A stretch of DNA of 64,000 nt. It comes from Edaphobacter flagellatus. GTDB taxonomy: Bacteria > Acidobacteriota > Terriglobia > Terriglobales > Acidobacteriaceae. Under the pieces are notes generated by a model, which had not been told where the DNA came from, did no database searches, and saw only the letters and a program-made list of their open reading frames with translations. A program made the position numbers and the translations under genes. Below, piece after piece: positions 44,231 to 53,363 of the stretch (positions are counted from its first letter, which is position 1; each line of letters begins with the position of its first letter). Location: NCBI RefSeq assembly GCF_025264665.1, contig NZ_CP073697.1:2356001-2420000 (forward strand), in the 5' to 3' direction.

Positions 44231-44246
44231 CAAGCCTTCAGGCTTG
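44231..44246. repeat. Short hairpin in the repeat field
   Basis: CAAGCC and GGCTTG are inverted around TTCA. Surrounding text (44200-44380) is rich in CCGCGAAGCGG- and GAAGGC-type small palindromes typical of intergenic repeat clusters; no gene is seen in 43743-44603. Confidence 0.5.
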
Positions 44247-44450
44247 ACCCTCTCAATCAGCCGCCGCGAAGCGGCCACCGCTCTGCCGAAGGCTGGAGTG
44301 AAGCCGGAGGCGAAACGACCCCCAGCCAGCTTGAGCGAAAACTCTGTCAAGCCCCCAAAAATCGCAACTCCCTCATTCCAAAGCAAATAAACCCACAAAA
44401 ATCTGCCGATGAGTTTCCCTCATTTCGCTACACTTAAATCAGTAAACAAA

Positions 44451-44474
44451 AGCCCCGGCCATAAAGCCGGGGCT
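44451..44474 (-). terminator. Hairpin terminator downstream of the alpha/beta hydrolase
   Basis: AGCCCCGGC (44451-44459) pairs with GCCGGGGCT (44466-44474) around a 6-base loop. The minus-strand side continues into TTTTGTTTACT. It lies 129 bases beyond the hydrolase stop codon. Confidence 0.75.
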
Positions 44475-44603
44475 AACTCTTTATAAATCAATATTTTGAC
44501 ATCTAAATCATGTTGATTCAAGATTTTGCAAATTCGGTACGAGCCTAAGCCTTATCGAATGAATATTTTGCGCGAAAACGGGGGGGAGGGGAGTGGAGCC
44601 GTC

Positions 44604-45620
44604 CTACACTCCCCACAACTTTACTGCCTCCTCCGCGATCACCTCCGGCATCTCCTCCGGGAAGAAGAGCTTCGTGTCTTCCAGCCGACGCACGCCGCAC
44701 GAGCCCGGCAGCGTCCGGTCGAGCCACTCGGCCCACTCGACGCCGAAGAAGACGTCCGCCGTCGCCCACACGATGCGCGTCGGTTTGTTGAACGCCTTCA
44801 GCTCCTCGCGGATCGGCACCAGCGGGTTCGCGTCGAAGCCCAGCAGATACCGGCTGAACTGCTCCTTGCGCGCCGCCGAGCTGACCAGCGGAGCGAAGTA
44901 GCAATCGATCGTCGCATCCGTCAGCTGTGCTGGATGCGTATACGCGACACCGATTCCCTTGTCCGTCCGCGCGAAGTTCTTGTCCGCAAGCTGCGGCGCG
45001 ACAAACTTGTCCGCAACGCCCGGCTGCTTCGCCAGGTTGATCACCGGCAAAAACGCAGGCGGAGGACTGTTCGTATCCACATCGCAGTTGGTGATCAGCA
45101 GCGACCGCACACGCGAACCATGATGCACCCCAAAAAGCTGTGCAATCATTCCGCCCGAATCGTTCGCCACCAGATCCACCTCGTCGATCTTCAGGTGATC
45201 GAGCAACGCAGCCAGCATCTTCACCTGAGCTGCCGACGAGACATCCGCATCCGCCGCAACCTCGGAGTAGCCGAGACCCATAAAGTCCGCCGCAATACAC
45301 CGGCGATGCCCGCTCAGCCGCTCCAGCGCGCCGCGCCACTGATAGCCGTTCAGCGGAAAGCCATGCAGGAACAACGCAACCGGTCCATGCCCGCGCTCAA
45401 CGTACGCGATGCGACCCATCGGAAGATCGGCGAACTGTCGCATGCGATGGAACTCCGCCACATCGATCGTTGAGGAAGCAGCCATCGGCGGCGCTCCGGA
45501 CGACGACCCGCTGAACTTGCCCGGCTTCTGCACGACCGCACCGTAAGCAGCCTCAGCCATCAACGACGCTGTCGCAAAACCAAATGCATCACGAATAAAT
45601 TCTCGCCTCATCATCTTCAT
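44604..45620 (-). CDS. Alpha/beta hydrolase with aspartate nucleophile motif, Tat-like signal
   Basis: A 338-residue alpha/beta-hydrolase of the haloalkane dehalogenase / epoxide hydrolase side of the fold. The N-terminus MMRREFIRDAFGFATASL is a twin-arginine-type signal. Oxyanion-strand motif LFLHGFPLNG (about 83) and nucleophile elbow VANDSGGMI with Asp154 are visible; the C-terminal catalytic His expected near KLFFPEEMPEV is not seen there, so its position is unclear. Downstream of an AraC regulator on the same strand (103-base gap), which may control it. Dehalogenase activity is not established. ATG 45614 is an alternative start. Confidence 0.85.
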   Translation of the reverse strand: MKMMRREFIRDAFGFATASLMAEAAYGAVVQKPGKFSGSSSGAPPMAASSTIDVAEFHRMRQFADLPMGRIAYVERGHGPVALFLHGFPLNGYQWRGALERLSGHRRCIAADFMGLGYSEVAADADVSSAAQVKMLAALLDHLKIDEVDLVANDSGGMIAQLFGVHHGSRVRSLLITNCDVDTNSPPPAFLPVINLAKQPGVADKFVAPQLADKNFARTDKGIGVAYTHPAQLTDATIDCYFAPLVSSAARKEQFSRYLLGFDANPLVPIREELKAFNKPTRIVWATADVFFGVEWAEWLDRTLPGSCGVRRLEDTKLFFPEEMPEVIAEEAVKLWGV

Positions 45621-45723
45621 CTCCGTTCACTCGAATTGAGCAACCACAGAGACGATTCTCGCGAGATCAAAGCGCAGCGTCGCACACGCGCTGCTGAAGA
45701 AGAGCACAAAGTGATGGAAAAAT

Positions 45724-46608
45724 TCAGAGACTCAGATCGAGACTCATACGCTCCGCAAAGATGCGACGCATCTCCAGCGGAGAAAATCCCGTCGAGCGCT
45801 GCATGTGCCGCGCCAGATGGCTCTGATGCGTAAAGCCCGCAGCCAGCGCGATATCCGCAATCGTCTCGCCCTCACGCATCAGCAGCGACTTCGCGCGCTC
45901 CACCCTGCGCTCGATCACGTACTGATGGACCGCCGCGCCGACCGACTCGCGAAAGCCCGCGCGGAAGTGCGAGACACTCATATCGGCAACACGAGCCAGA
46001 CGCATCAGCGAAAGATCTTCCGCAAGATGCGCCTCAATAAACTCCAGCGTCCGTTTCAGGCGCCTTCCGTCCAGACCGCCGCGTCGTGGCTCTTCGATGG
46101 TCACCGAGCTGTGGCCCGCAACCAGCCTAGCGACAGCAGACAGAGCAAGCCCATCGAGATACAGCGAACCTGAAGGCGAGCCCATCTCCAGCTCGCTCTT
46201 CATCGCCCAGCCAATCGACTCAAGCTGGCGATCGCGCGTCATAAAGCGATTGCGCAACTCCACCTTCTGCGCGCGATAGCCGTTCTCCTCAGCAACACTA
46301 TCGAGCATCGTGACCGGAATGCTCATCAGCACCGCGCGATCGTTCTCATCATGCATCTCCCAGCGCGAAGGAACGCCCGCGGGAATGATGTCTATGTCAC
46401 CGTGAACCGCCGAGCCCGTGTGACTGAATCCAGCGCGAAGGCACGACATGCGCGCAGCACGGCCGATGTGGATCGACACCAGCGCGTTCGGATATTCGCC
46501 GACTTCCAGAACGCCGCTCGTGTCGCTGCGCAGCTGCACGGCGAATCCGTCCGCAGTTCCCTGTTGTGCGTGAACGCGTCCCTGCGAAAGATCGTTCGCT
46601 CGACTCAT
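45724..46608 (-). CDS. AraC family transcriptional regulator
   Basis: A 294-residue regulator. The N-terminal half is a cupin-like effector domain (GDIDIIPAGVPSRWEMHD, about 75-92). The C-terminal ~100 residues are the double helix-turn-helix: LARVADMSVSHFRAGFRESV and the second helix pair ADIALAAGFTHQSHLARHMQ, ending in the GFSPLEMRRIF tail. It precedes the alpha/beta hydrolase on the same strand and is the likely regulator of it. The inducer is unknown. It is 115 bases downstream of the SPFH gene's stop. Confidence 0.93.
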   Translation of the reverse strand: MSRANDLSQGRVHAQQGTADGFAVQLRSDTSGVLEVGEYPNALVSIHIGRAARMSCLRAGFSHTGSAVHGDIDIIPAGVPSRWEMHDENDRAVLMSIPVTMLDSVAEENGYRAQKVELRNRFMTRDRQLESIGWAMKSELEMGSPSGSLYLDGLALSAVARLVAGHSSVTIEEPRRGGLDGRRLKRTLEFIEAHLAEDLSLMRLARVADMSVSHFRAGFRESVGAAVHQYVIERRVERAKSLLMREGETIADIALAAGFTHQSHLARHMQRSTGFSPLEMRRIFAERMSLDLSL

Positions 46609-46722
46609 CGATCTTCACCTCCACGCACCTTGGACTGCAGCTTCACGCAGTTCATAACAGCAAAGCTATCTCAACCAGATGCTGTGCAGCGCAGAAGGTC
46701 GCTCCGATTCATCACAAAATCG

Positions 46723-47673
46723 CTAAGGCGTCGGCGGAGGCGCCGCAACCGAGCGCGACGCACCTGCCGTCGCGCTGGTACTACGAAGTCCAGCAAGAAT
46801 CTGCACCAGGAAATCGTTGGCTGCTCCAGGGTTGCTGGGTAGAAACAGCGTGTTCGTGCCCGACCGCGTGCCGACGTCTTTCAGCGTGTCGAAGTACTGC
46901 GTCAGCAATACCAACGCCATCACGTCTTCAGCCGTCGCGCCCGGCACGGACTCGCGGAAGTGTTCGATCGACGAGCGCAGGCCGTCGATGATTGCCTGAC
47001 GCTCCGCCGCGATGCCTTGTCCCTGTAGAGCCTTCGAGGCTGCTTCGGCTTCGGCCTGCTTCACTTTGAGGATCTTCTCTGCCTCACCACGCGCCTGCGC
47101 GGCCACCTGGGCTCGTTGCGCGGCATTGATGTCGTTCATTGCAGTCTTCACCTTCACATCGGGGATGATGTCGGTGACCAGCGCGGTGAGGATGTTGAAG
47201 CCGAAGCCCGACATGATCGAGTCCAGCTCCGTCTTAACCGCAACCGAGATGCCGGATTGCTGCTCGAACGTCTCGTCGAGCGAGAGCTTCGGCACATGCC
47301 CGAGAATCGAGTTGAAGACAAAGCTTTCGATCTGCTTCTGCGGGCTCGAGAGCTTATAGAAGGCATCGAAGATGCGGTCTTCAAGCACCTGATACTGCAC
47401 GCTTACCGGAATCTGTACGAAGACATTGTCGTGCGTCTTCGTCTCCACGGAGAACTGTGCCTGCTTCACCTGCAGATCGACGATAAAGGCGCGCTCGGCA
47501 AAGGGAACCAGCATATGCAGGCCGGGCCGCAGAATTCGGTTGAACTTGCCAAACCGCTCGACCACGCCTGCGGTGTACGTGCGCACGATAAACAATGTCT
47601 TGAGCACGGACACAAGAACGAAGATCGCAACGATTATCAGGACTATCAGCAGAAATGTATTCTGAGCATCCAC
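46723..47673 (-). CDS. SPFH/band 7 domain protein (stomatin/paraslipin-like)
   Basis: A 316-residue membrane-anchored scaffold protein. From a GTG at 47673 (GAGG six bases upstream) it starts with one membrane helix (TFLLIVLIIVAIFVLVSVL, about 5-23), then the SPFH domain (GVVERFGKFNRILRPGLHML, VDLQVKQAQFSVETKTHDNV), a coiled coil rich in Ala/Glu/Lys (AAQARGEAEKILKVKQAEAE) and the C-terminal MALVLLTQYFDTL block typical of YbbK/QmcA-type paraslipins. The usual NfeD partner is not adjacent. The longer frame starting at 47889 overlaps the TonB gene and is rejected. It lies 85 bases after the TonB-like gene, probably in one unit. Confidence 0.92.
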   Translation of the reverse strand: MDAQNTFLLIVLIIVAIFVLVSVLKTLFIVRTYTAGVVERFGKFNRILRPGLHMLVPFAERAFIVDLQVKQAQFSVETKTHDNVFVQIPVSVQYQVLEDRIFDAFYKLSSPQKQIESFVFNSILGHVPKLSLDETFEQQSGISVAVKTELDSIMSGFGFNILTALVTDIIPDVKVKTAMNDINAAQRAQVAAQARGEAEKILKVKQAEAEAASKALQGQGIAAERQAIIDGLRSSIEHFRESVPGATAEDVMALVLLTQYFDTLKDVGTRSGTNTLFLPSNPGAANDFLVQILAGLRSTSATAGASRSVAAPPPTP

Positions 47674-47758
47674 AAGGCGCCTCGGAACAAGAAGATTCGC
47701 AAACGTGCAGTGCTCGGAGGATACATGAGCTGCAACCGTAAGTGTACCGATATCGCGG

Positions 47759-49438
47759 TTATGGCAGGCGGAAGTCGAGCCGCACGGTGGTGACGACCTC
47801 GACCGGTCTCCCATTCTGTAGATACGGAATGTATCTCCACTTCGAAACGGCCTCTTCGGCAGCGGCGCGTAGATGCTTGTCTCCATCAACAGCGCGCACG
47901 CTCTTTACGAACCCACTCTCGGAGATGAGAACATCCATTACAACGGGGCCTTCAATATCCTGCGCCTTGGCCGATGGCGGATACACAGGAACACGCGAAG
48001 CAATTAAATGTCTCGCCATTGCTGCGGCTGGAACATGCACCGCACTCCCCGAGGGAAGAAGCGGTTCTGTAACGTGCGCCTTGGCCACAACAAGTGGCCC
48101 AGCATGGTTCTCCTGCTTTTTCGGTGGCAGCGGAGCCTTCGTGGGCGGCGTAACGTTTGCATGCGATGCAACAGGTGCCAGCTGCCGAGGTTGCGTTGGC
48201 ACGTTTGAGCTGGCAACGGGTGGCGTCCCTGCCTGATCCTGCCTGGGAGCTTGTTCCTGCGTTGGTGTATTTTGGGCTGGAGCGGGAGTGACCGTGCTGT
48301 TGTTTTCCGAGGACGGCGGCGGTGTCTGCGGGGTCGCTTCTTGTTTCAGCACACCCACCCGCTGCTTCGTACCTTCAGTCCATGAAGAGAGCGATGCCGT
48401 TGCGTTACTTAATAACGCGTGGCCTTTCTCTGTACGTGCGCCGAAGAAGCTCGCGATGCCGAGAACGGCAATCACGAGCGCCGCAATGCCGTAACGCGCG
48501 CCTGAAGATTGTTTCTCCAGGTCAGAATAGTTGGCAAGCGGTGTGGGTATGGAGGGATCGTCCTCAGGATCGGGAACGGACAGCCCGCGCTGCGAAAGCG
48601 TGTGCGCTGGACGCGGGGCGAAGACCTCTGCCTGACTGGCCGCTGCAGGCGGCATAGCAGGAACTGCTGAATGGACGACGCGTTCGCTAACAGATGCAGG
48701 TGCCATCTGCGGAGTCATCGGGAGTGATTGTTGTTCACCGCGTATCTGTACTGTGGGCGCCTCCTGCTTCGGCATGGACTCTGCCGAAGAAGGCGTCATG
48801 CTCACCTTCGTCTCTGCCGCAAATCTCTGCGGCATTTGTGCAGGTTCTGGTTCAGCCGTGTCTGCGGCGGGAGACGCAGCTACTGCGGATAAAGCAGCAG
48901 CCTCTTTATTTCTTGCATCGATCAGTGCGAGACGTTCGCGCAGCTCGCGGCTCGTCTGTTCAAGCCGTGCCAGAATCTCCCCGAGCGATTTACGCGCTTC
49001 ACGAATCTCAGCATCATTGTGAACAGGCTCCAATGTGTTCTCAAGCAGCGTCGTCACGTGAGAAAGAAGGTCGTCATCCGGCTTGGCGATGGCTTCAGGC
49101 AGCTCGGCGGGACGTTCGATATCAACGCCGGAGAGCAGCTGGCGCAGCTCGGTGACTTGCGGCTGCATCTCCTGCGGCAGCGATGTGGATTCGACTCCGG
49201 TTGCACTCTCGATGACGGTGTCGAGCATCTCTTCATCGTTAAGTGGGGCTTCTTCGTCTTCGCTCAAAGCGCCGATCACAGACCAGAAGTCCATCGCGAA
49301 ATGGCGGTCGTCGTGCAGACTCGTCAGCAGACCATTTAGATTCTCCGGGGCACCGAAGGAGACGCGATGCATATCGAACAGCGACCGCAGACGCTTTACG
49401 GCCTGCCCGCGCTGTTCAGCTTTTTGCAGCTCCACCAT
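47759..49438 (-). CDS. TonB-like energy transducer with a long cytoplasmic N-terminal part
   Basis: A 559-residue protein. Residues 1-315 are predicted cytoplasmic: an acidic helical domain (1-185) that includes a coiled-coil segment (about 145-180), then a low-complexity Pro/Ala region. One membrane helix follows (about 317-333, IAALVIAVLGIASFFG), then a periplasmic Pro/Gln-rich linker and a C-terminal TonB domain (about 470-559, SRVPVYPPSAKAQDIEGPVV and SKWRYIPYLQNGRPVEVVTT). Ordinary TonB proteins begin with the membrane helix. The gene lies downstream of two Oar-like receptors and upstream of the SPFH gene. It may couple ExbB/ExbD-type energy to those receptors; this is inferred. Confidence 0.85.
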   Translation of the reverse strand: MVELQKAEQRGQAVKRLRSLFDMHRVSFGAPENLNGLLTSLHDDRHFAMDFWSVIGALSEDEEAPLNDEEMLDTVIESATGVESTSLPQEMQPQVTELRQLLSGVDIERPAELPEAIAKPDDDLLSHVTTLLENTLEPVHNDAEIREARKSLGEILARLEQTSRELRERLALIDARNKEAAALSAVAASPAADTAEPEPAQMPQRFAAETKVSMTPSSAESMPKQEAPTVQIRGEQQSLPMTPQMAPASVSERVVHSAVPAMPPAAASQAEVFAPRPAHTLSQRGLSVPDPEDDPSIPTPLANYSDLEKQSSGARYGIAALVIAVLGIASFFGARTEKGHALLSNATASLSSWTEGTKQRVGVLKQEATPQTPPPSSENNSTVTPAPAQNTPTQEQAPRQDQAGTPPVASSNVPTQPRQLAPVASHANVTPPTKAPLPPKKQENHAGPLVVAKAHVTEPLLPSGSAVHVPAAAMARHLIASRVPVYPPSAKAQDIEGPVVMDVLISESGFVKSVRAVDGDKHLRAAAEEAVSKWRYIPYLQNGRPVEVVTTVRLDFRLP

Positions 49439-49693
49439 GCGTGGAAACCTCCCCTACCACAACGTTCATACAACAGGGCCCGTTGTTTCGCGGATGCCAA
49501 CCGCACACAGGTAGTGTACTTTTTTGATGCTCCGAATTGTTGCAAAGTGAGCGTCTTTGCTACGTTTTCCTTTGCGATCTACGGCAGCACGGCCAGATAG
49601 CCCGTACCCTCCGCGGTACATGGGAAATAACTTCCTGGATATTATTCAAAAATACCCGAATGGTCGCTGCTCGACTGTCGCCTGAGCGATGAT

Positions 49694-52600
49694 TCAGAAC
49701 TCGAGATGAAGTCCCAGCTGCAGCTGCCGCTCTCTTGCGGTGGCTGTTCCCGCCTCGGTATATGCGCCGAATGGACGAACATTCAATCCCTCGGCAGCAA
49801 CGGTCGCCGCATCCTGAAAGATAAGCGGGGTCACTCCCGCTGCCGACGTACCGGTAAGGAAGGCGCGTTGTTGCACGCCGGTGTAGTTCACGCGATTGAA
49901 AAGATTGAATGCCTCCGCCGTGCCGCGCAGGCGAACACGATCCGTCATACGGAGCGAACGTGCGATACGCAGATCGAGCCGCGCCGTATCTGGCAAGCGT
50001 AACGTGTTGCGTCCGACGGTCGGCAGATACACCGCGCCTCCAGAACCATTGATGCTTTCGTGGCCACCGGTGAGACGTGTCCCACCGAAGATCTCATAGC
50101 TGTATGGCCTCCCGCTGGTTTCGTAGAAGATGCCTGAGGCTGTCCAACCGTTCGCTACGTGCGCAAGCCAGCGTTCGCTCGTTCTGAGCTTTGGTTGCCA
50201 AACTGCGCTTACGACAAGCTTGTGAGGGAAATTGAGCCGCGATAGTCCTTTGTCGTACCCGATGGTGAAAGGGTCAAGCTGTGCATTCGTTCGCGGCGTC
50301 GCGCCGATAGCCTGGCCTTCGTCGATCGCCTTCGACCAGGTGAACGCGGCGCGGAACTCAAGACCAGCACGGCTGCGGCGCCTGGCCTCGACTGCGAGCG
50401 CGTTATAGCTTGCATTGACATTCGACAGAATCGCTGTGACCGGCCCAAAACTGTCATTGATGCGTGCTGTGTAAACAGGCAGGATGAAGGTATCCCCGTC
50501 GCGCACGCCGGGAAGGTTTGTTCCGCCCTGTAACTGGAACGTCTTCGTCGTTGTGGATGGCGCGATGTTGATATCGACTGAGCCGGAGAGCTGACGGTCG
50601 ATGTTCATCAGATAGGTCGCGCTGATGAACACGCCTGCGCCAACACCGCGCTCCATACTGAGCGAGCCCTGCTGCACCATCGGCGTGCGGAATCGCCTGC
50701 TAAAGACAGTCGCAGATGTCGTCCCCGCAATTGCTGCGGGAGGCGCAGCTACATAGGTGCAGACATACCCGAATCCCTGGTTCGCTGCCTGCGGACAATT
50801 TGTCACCGTATTGGGAGTGAACCGTATATGCGTCGATGATGCGTCCAGTGCCGTGTTTACGAGTGCGCTGCGAACAGTCGCTCCCGGCACGCGACCGTAG
50901 TAGACGCCATAGCCCACACGGACGACACCGCGGCCTGCTCCAAATGGAGCCCACGCTATGCCAATGCGTGGACCGAAGTTATTGCGGTCCTCAGGAAGGA
51001 TGCTGGTTGCGCCGACGTTGCCGAAGACAGCATCGAGCGCGGTATTAGGGCGCTGCGGCAAGGGGAACAACTCATATTCATATCGCAAGCCAGCATTTAC
51101 GGATAGATTTGCGCGTGGCCGCCAGTTCTCCTGCACAAAGCCTGCCCAATCCTGTGTCTTCCACGATAGGGCCTGCTCGCCAAAACTCTGCGCATAGGAG
51201 CGAAAGCAGAACAGATGCACAGCCGCGTTGATCGACGGACAGCCGCCGTTGGAATACGCGTTTACGTGAAAGGTGTAGTCGGTGATCCAGTCGACCAGCC
51301 CGCCGGCACGTCCACTGGTTGCTCCGCTGTCGTAGCGAAATGTACCGACTCTGTTATCGAGTGCGCTCACACGATCGTGGATTACGCTTACATCCAAGCC
51401 TGCCAGCAGCAGATGGTGTCCAAAGGCCCATGTCGCTGTATCGGAGAGCTGAAGCCTGCGCTCGTCTGGGTAAGCCTCTCGTCCAACGCCGGCGGGTGTC
51501 CCGAAGGCCAGTCCGCTGGGCCCGATGGCAATCTCAGGTGCAAGGCCGCCAACGCCGATTGCCGGTTCCTGCGGTAGAGGCGTCTGGGCCTGCTCGTTAC
51601 GCAGCTCGTGCCCGTAAGCCACGCGAAGTTCGTTGGTGAAATGTGCGGAGCCCATCCACAACCAGCGAGCCGCAACCGCATCCAGCCTTGTGCTGCCGTT
51701 GCCTAAACTCGCGATACCGCGATCGACAACAGGGGCTCCACGTAAACCCGCAGGGACAGCAGAGCGCAGACGGTTGTACTGCACGCTGGCACGATTGCGT
51801 GCCGAGGCAGCCCAGTCAAGCTTCACGAAATGGATTGTCTGGTCGTCGCGCCGGTTCACTGGGCCAGTCAGACTATTCAGATAGTTGAGCGCACTATTGA
51901 TCTTCGCCGGGGTAACTCCACGATTTGCCAGAAGCACCTTTTGCGTTGGCGTAAGGAGATAAAAGTTAGGATCACCCGGGGATGATATGGCAGGAAACCC
52001 GCGCCGCTGCTGGTCGAATGCATAAAAGTAAAACAGCCTGTCGCGAATGACAGCCCCACCGATCGTACCACCAAATTGTTGCCGGAGGTCCGACGGTTTT
52101 ACATTCGTGTTGCCGACCACACCATCGCGATAACTAGTTGCGATGGAGAAGGGATTCGATGCATCCCATGCGCTTGTGCGAGCGACATAAAATCCGGAGC
52201 CATGCAGTGTGTTCGAGCCGCTCTTCGTGACGGTGGCGATGGCTCCGCCTGCACCGTGGCCATACAGCGCCGAGTAGTTCTGTGTATTGATGCGGAACTC
52301 CCGCACCGCAGCTTGCGAGAAAGAGTATGCGGCGCCTGAGCGTCTCCACGAAGCCGCACTTCCGTGCGCGCCGCCGAGATTGACTTCTGCTTCGCCGTCT
52401 GCACTCTCTTCGTTTTCCGTCGTCTGCGCAGCGCGTGCCACGGAATGGAAGCTGTCGTTATCATCGACGCCATCCACGCTGGTGCTGTTCTGTGTTACTG
52501 CCAAGCCACGAAAGCTCACGAGTTGATGATCGCTATCGACATCGCCTGCATTGGCTGCTGGAGCGAGCAGCGCAAAGCTCTGCCACTGCCTTCCGCTTAC

Positions 52601-53059
52601 TGGCAGTCCATCAAGATCTGCCTGAGCGACAACGCTCGATGCTGCTGCGCTGGCAGACTGGTCGATTGAGGCTATACCTTCCTCATCATCGTCGATCGCA
52701 GTTACAACTTCACGCACACCAGCAACCTTCAGTTGCATGGAGACGCCAGCGGTGCCGCCTGCTTCCACGGCGATATTGTTTAGTGTGAGCGTGGCGAAGC
52801 CGGGCGCGCTGAGGGTTAAGCTGTACTGGCCGACGGGAAGATGCGCCAGCAGAAAGGCTCCCCTGGCATCACACTTCGTCGTAAATTGCAGGCCATGGCT
52901 TGCATCGCGAATCTCGACTACGGCTCCTGCTACTGCCGCTGCGGCCTGATCCATTGCTATGCCGCGAATGGTTCCGTCAACGGGAGCCTGCGCATGAAGT
53001 GCCGAAAGGGAAGTCCACGCGAAGAAGAATGCCCAACAAAGCCGGGCAATGACGCGCAT
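49694..53059 (-). CDS. Oar-like TonB-dependent receptor with carboxypeptidase-regulatory N-domain
   Basis: A 1121-residue receptor. From the ATG at 53059 (GGGGCAGG upstream) the protein has a signal peptide (AFFFAWTSLSALHAQ, about 10-24), the regulatory beta-sandwich (about 26-110), a plug (about 130-300, with ISFRGLAVTQ-like and TSVDGVDDNDSF text and ALYGHGAGGAIATVTKSGSN) and a barrel ending RERQLQLGLHLEF. An upstream extension of 93 codons lacks a signal-like start and is not accepted. It is 305 bases downstream of a similar receptor and looks like a diverged duplicate. Substrate unknown. Confidence 0.92.
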   Translation of the reverse strand: MRVIARLCWAFFFAWTSLSALHAQAPVDGTIRGIAMDQAAAAVAGAVVEIRDASHGLQFTTKCDARGAFLLAHLPVGQYSLTLSAPGFATLTLNNIAVEAGGTAGVSMQLKVAGVREVVTAIDDDEEGIASIDQSASAAASSVVAQADLDGLPVSGRQWQSFALLAPAANAGDVDSDHQLVSFRGLAVTQNSTSVDGVDDNDSFHSVARAAQTTENEESADGEAEVNLGGAHGSAASWRRSGAAYSFSQAAVREFRINTQNYSALYGHGAGGAIATVTKSGSNTLHGSGFYVARTSAWDASNPFSIATSYRDGVVGNTNVKPSDLRQQFGGTIGGAVIRDRLFYFYAFDQQRRGFPAISSPGDPNFYLLTPTQKVLLANRGVTPAKINSALNYLNSLTGPVNRRDDQTIHFVKLDWAASARNRASVQYNRLRSAVPAGLRGAPVVDRGIASLGNGSTRLDAVAARWLWMGSAHFTNELRVAYGHELRNEQAQTPLPQEPAIGVGGLAPEIAIGPSGLAFGTPAGVGREAYPDERRLQLSDTATWAFGHHLLLAGLDVSVIHDRVSALDNRVGTFRYDSGATSGRAGGLVDWITDYTFHVNAYSNGGCPSINAAVHLFCFRSYAQSFGEQALSWKTQDWAGFVQENWRPRANLSVNAGLRYEYELFPLPQRPNTALDAVFGNVGATSILPEDRNNFGPRIGIAWAPFGAGRGVVRVGYGVYYGRVPGATVRSALVNTALDASSTHIRFTPNTVTNCPQAANQGFGYVCTYVAAPPAAIAGTTSATVFSRRFRTPMVQQGSLSMERGVGAGVFISATYLMNIDRQLSGSVDINIAPSTTTKTFQLQGGTNLPGVRDGDTFILPVYTARINDSFGPVTAILSNVNASYNALAVEARRRSRAGLEFRAAFTWSKAIDEGQAIGATPRTNAQLDPFTIGYDKGLSRLNFPHKLVVSAVWQPKLRTSERWLAHVANGWTASGIFYETSGRPYSYEIFGGTRLTGGHESINGSGGAVYLPTVGRNTLRLPDTARLDLRIARSLRMTDRVRLRGTAEAFNLFNRVNYTGVQQRAFLTGTSAAGVTPLIFQDAATVAAEGLNVRPFGAYTEAGTATARERQLQLGLHLEF

Positions 53060-53363
53060 AGCCTGCCCCAGCTCGATCACTTCTTCACAGGCGGCAACGA
53101 ACTCCCGCCAGAAACACCCGGACATGCCTTCTCCGCAAAAATGCTGTCGAATACTGCTCTGCACACGACGACCACGGGGAAGCACGTGGAGACCGATCCT
53201 TACAGCTACACAAACAACGGCAATTCTTGACCGCGTGAGATGAGAGGATAGCCGCAGATTAGCGAAGTTGCTTGATTTAAGAAAGCCTCTATCCAGATTC
53301 AGGAACCGCAAAAGAAAAGGGGCGGCAGCCGAAGCCACCGCCCATTTATAGAGATGAAACAGG
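53060..53363. other. Intergenic region between two tandem receptors
   Basis: A 304-base region with the terminator at 53311-53343 at its upstream edge. The remainder is an open frame continuous with the downstream receptor, but without a credible signal peptide or start. I read it as promoter and leader sequence. Confidence 0.5.
53311..53343 (-). terminator. Terminator with UUCG tetraloop after the first of the tandem receptors
   Basis: On the minus strand a 10-bp stem (53334-53343 with 53320-53329, two G-T wobbles) closes a TTCG tetraloop and is followed by CTTTTCTTTT. It lies 20 bases after the stop at 53364 and separates the two receptors' transcripts. Confidence 0.9.

Noticed and set aside
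47674..47889. 72-codon N-terminal extension of the SPFH protein
   Set aside because: It overlaps the end of the TonB gene; a GTG at 47673 with GAGG upstream gives a normal SPFH protein.
53060..53338. 93-codon N-terminal extension of the receptor at 49694-53059
   Set aside because: The internal Met at 53059 starts a proper signal peptide after a ribosome site; the extension overlaps the preceding terminator.
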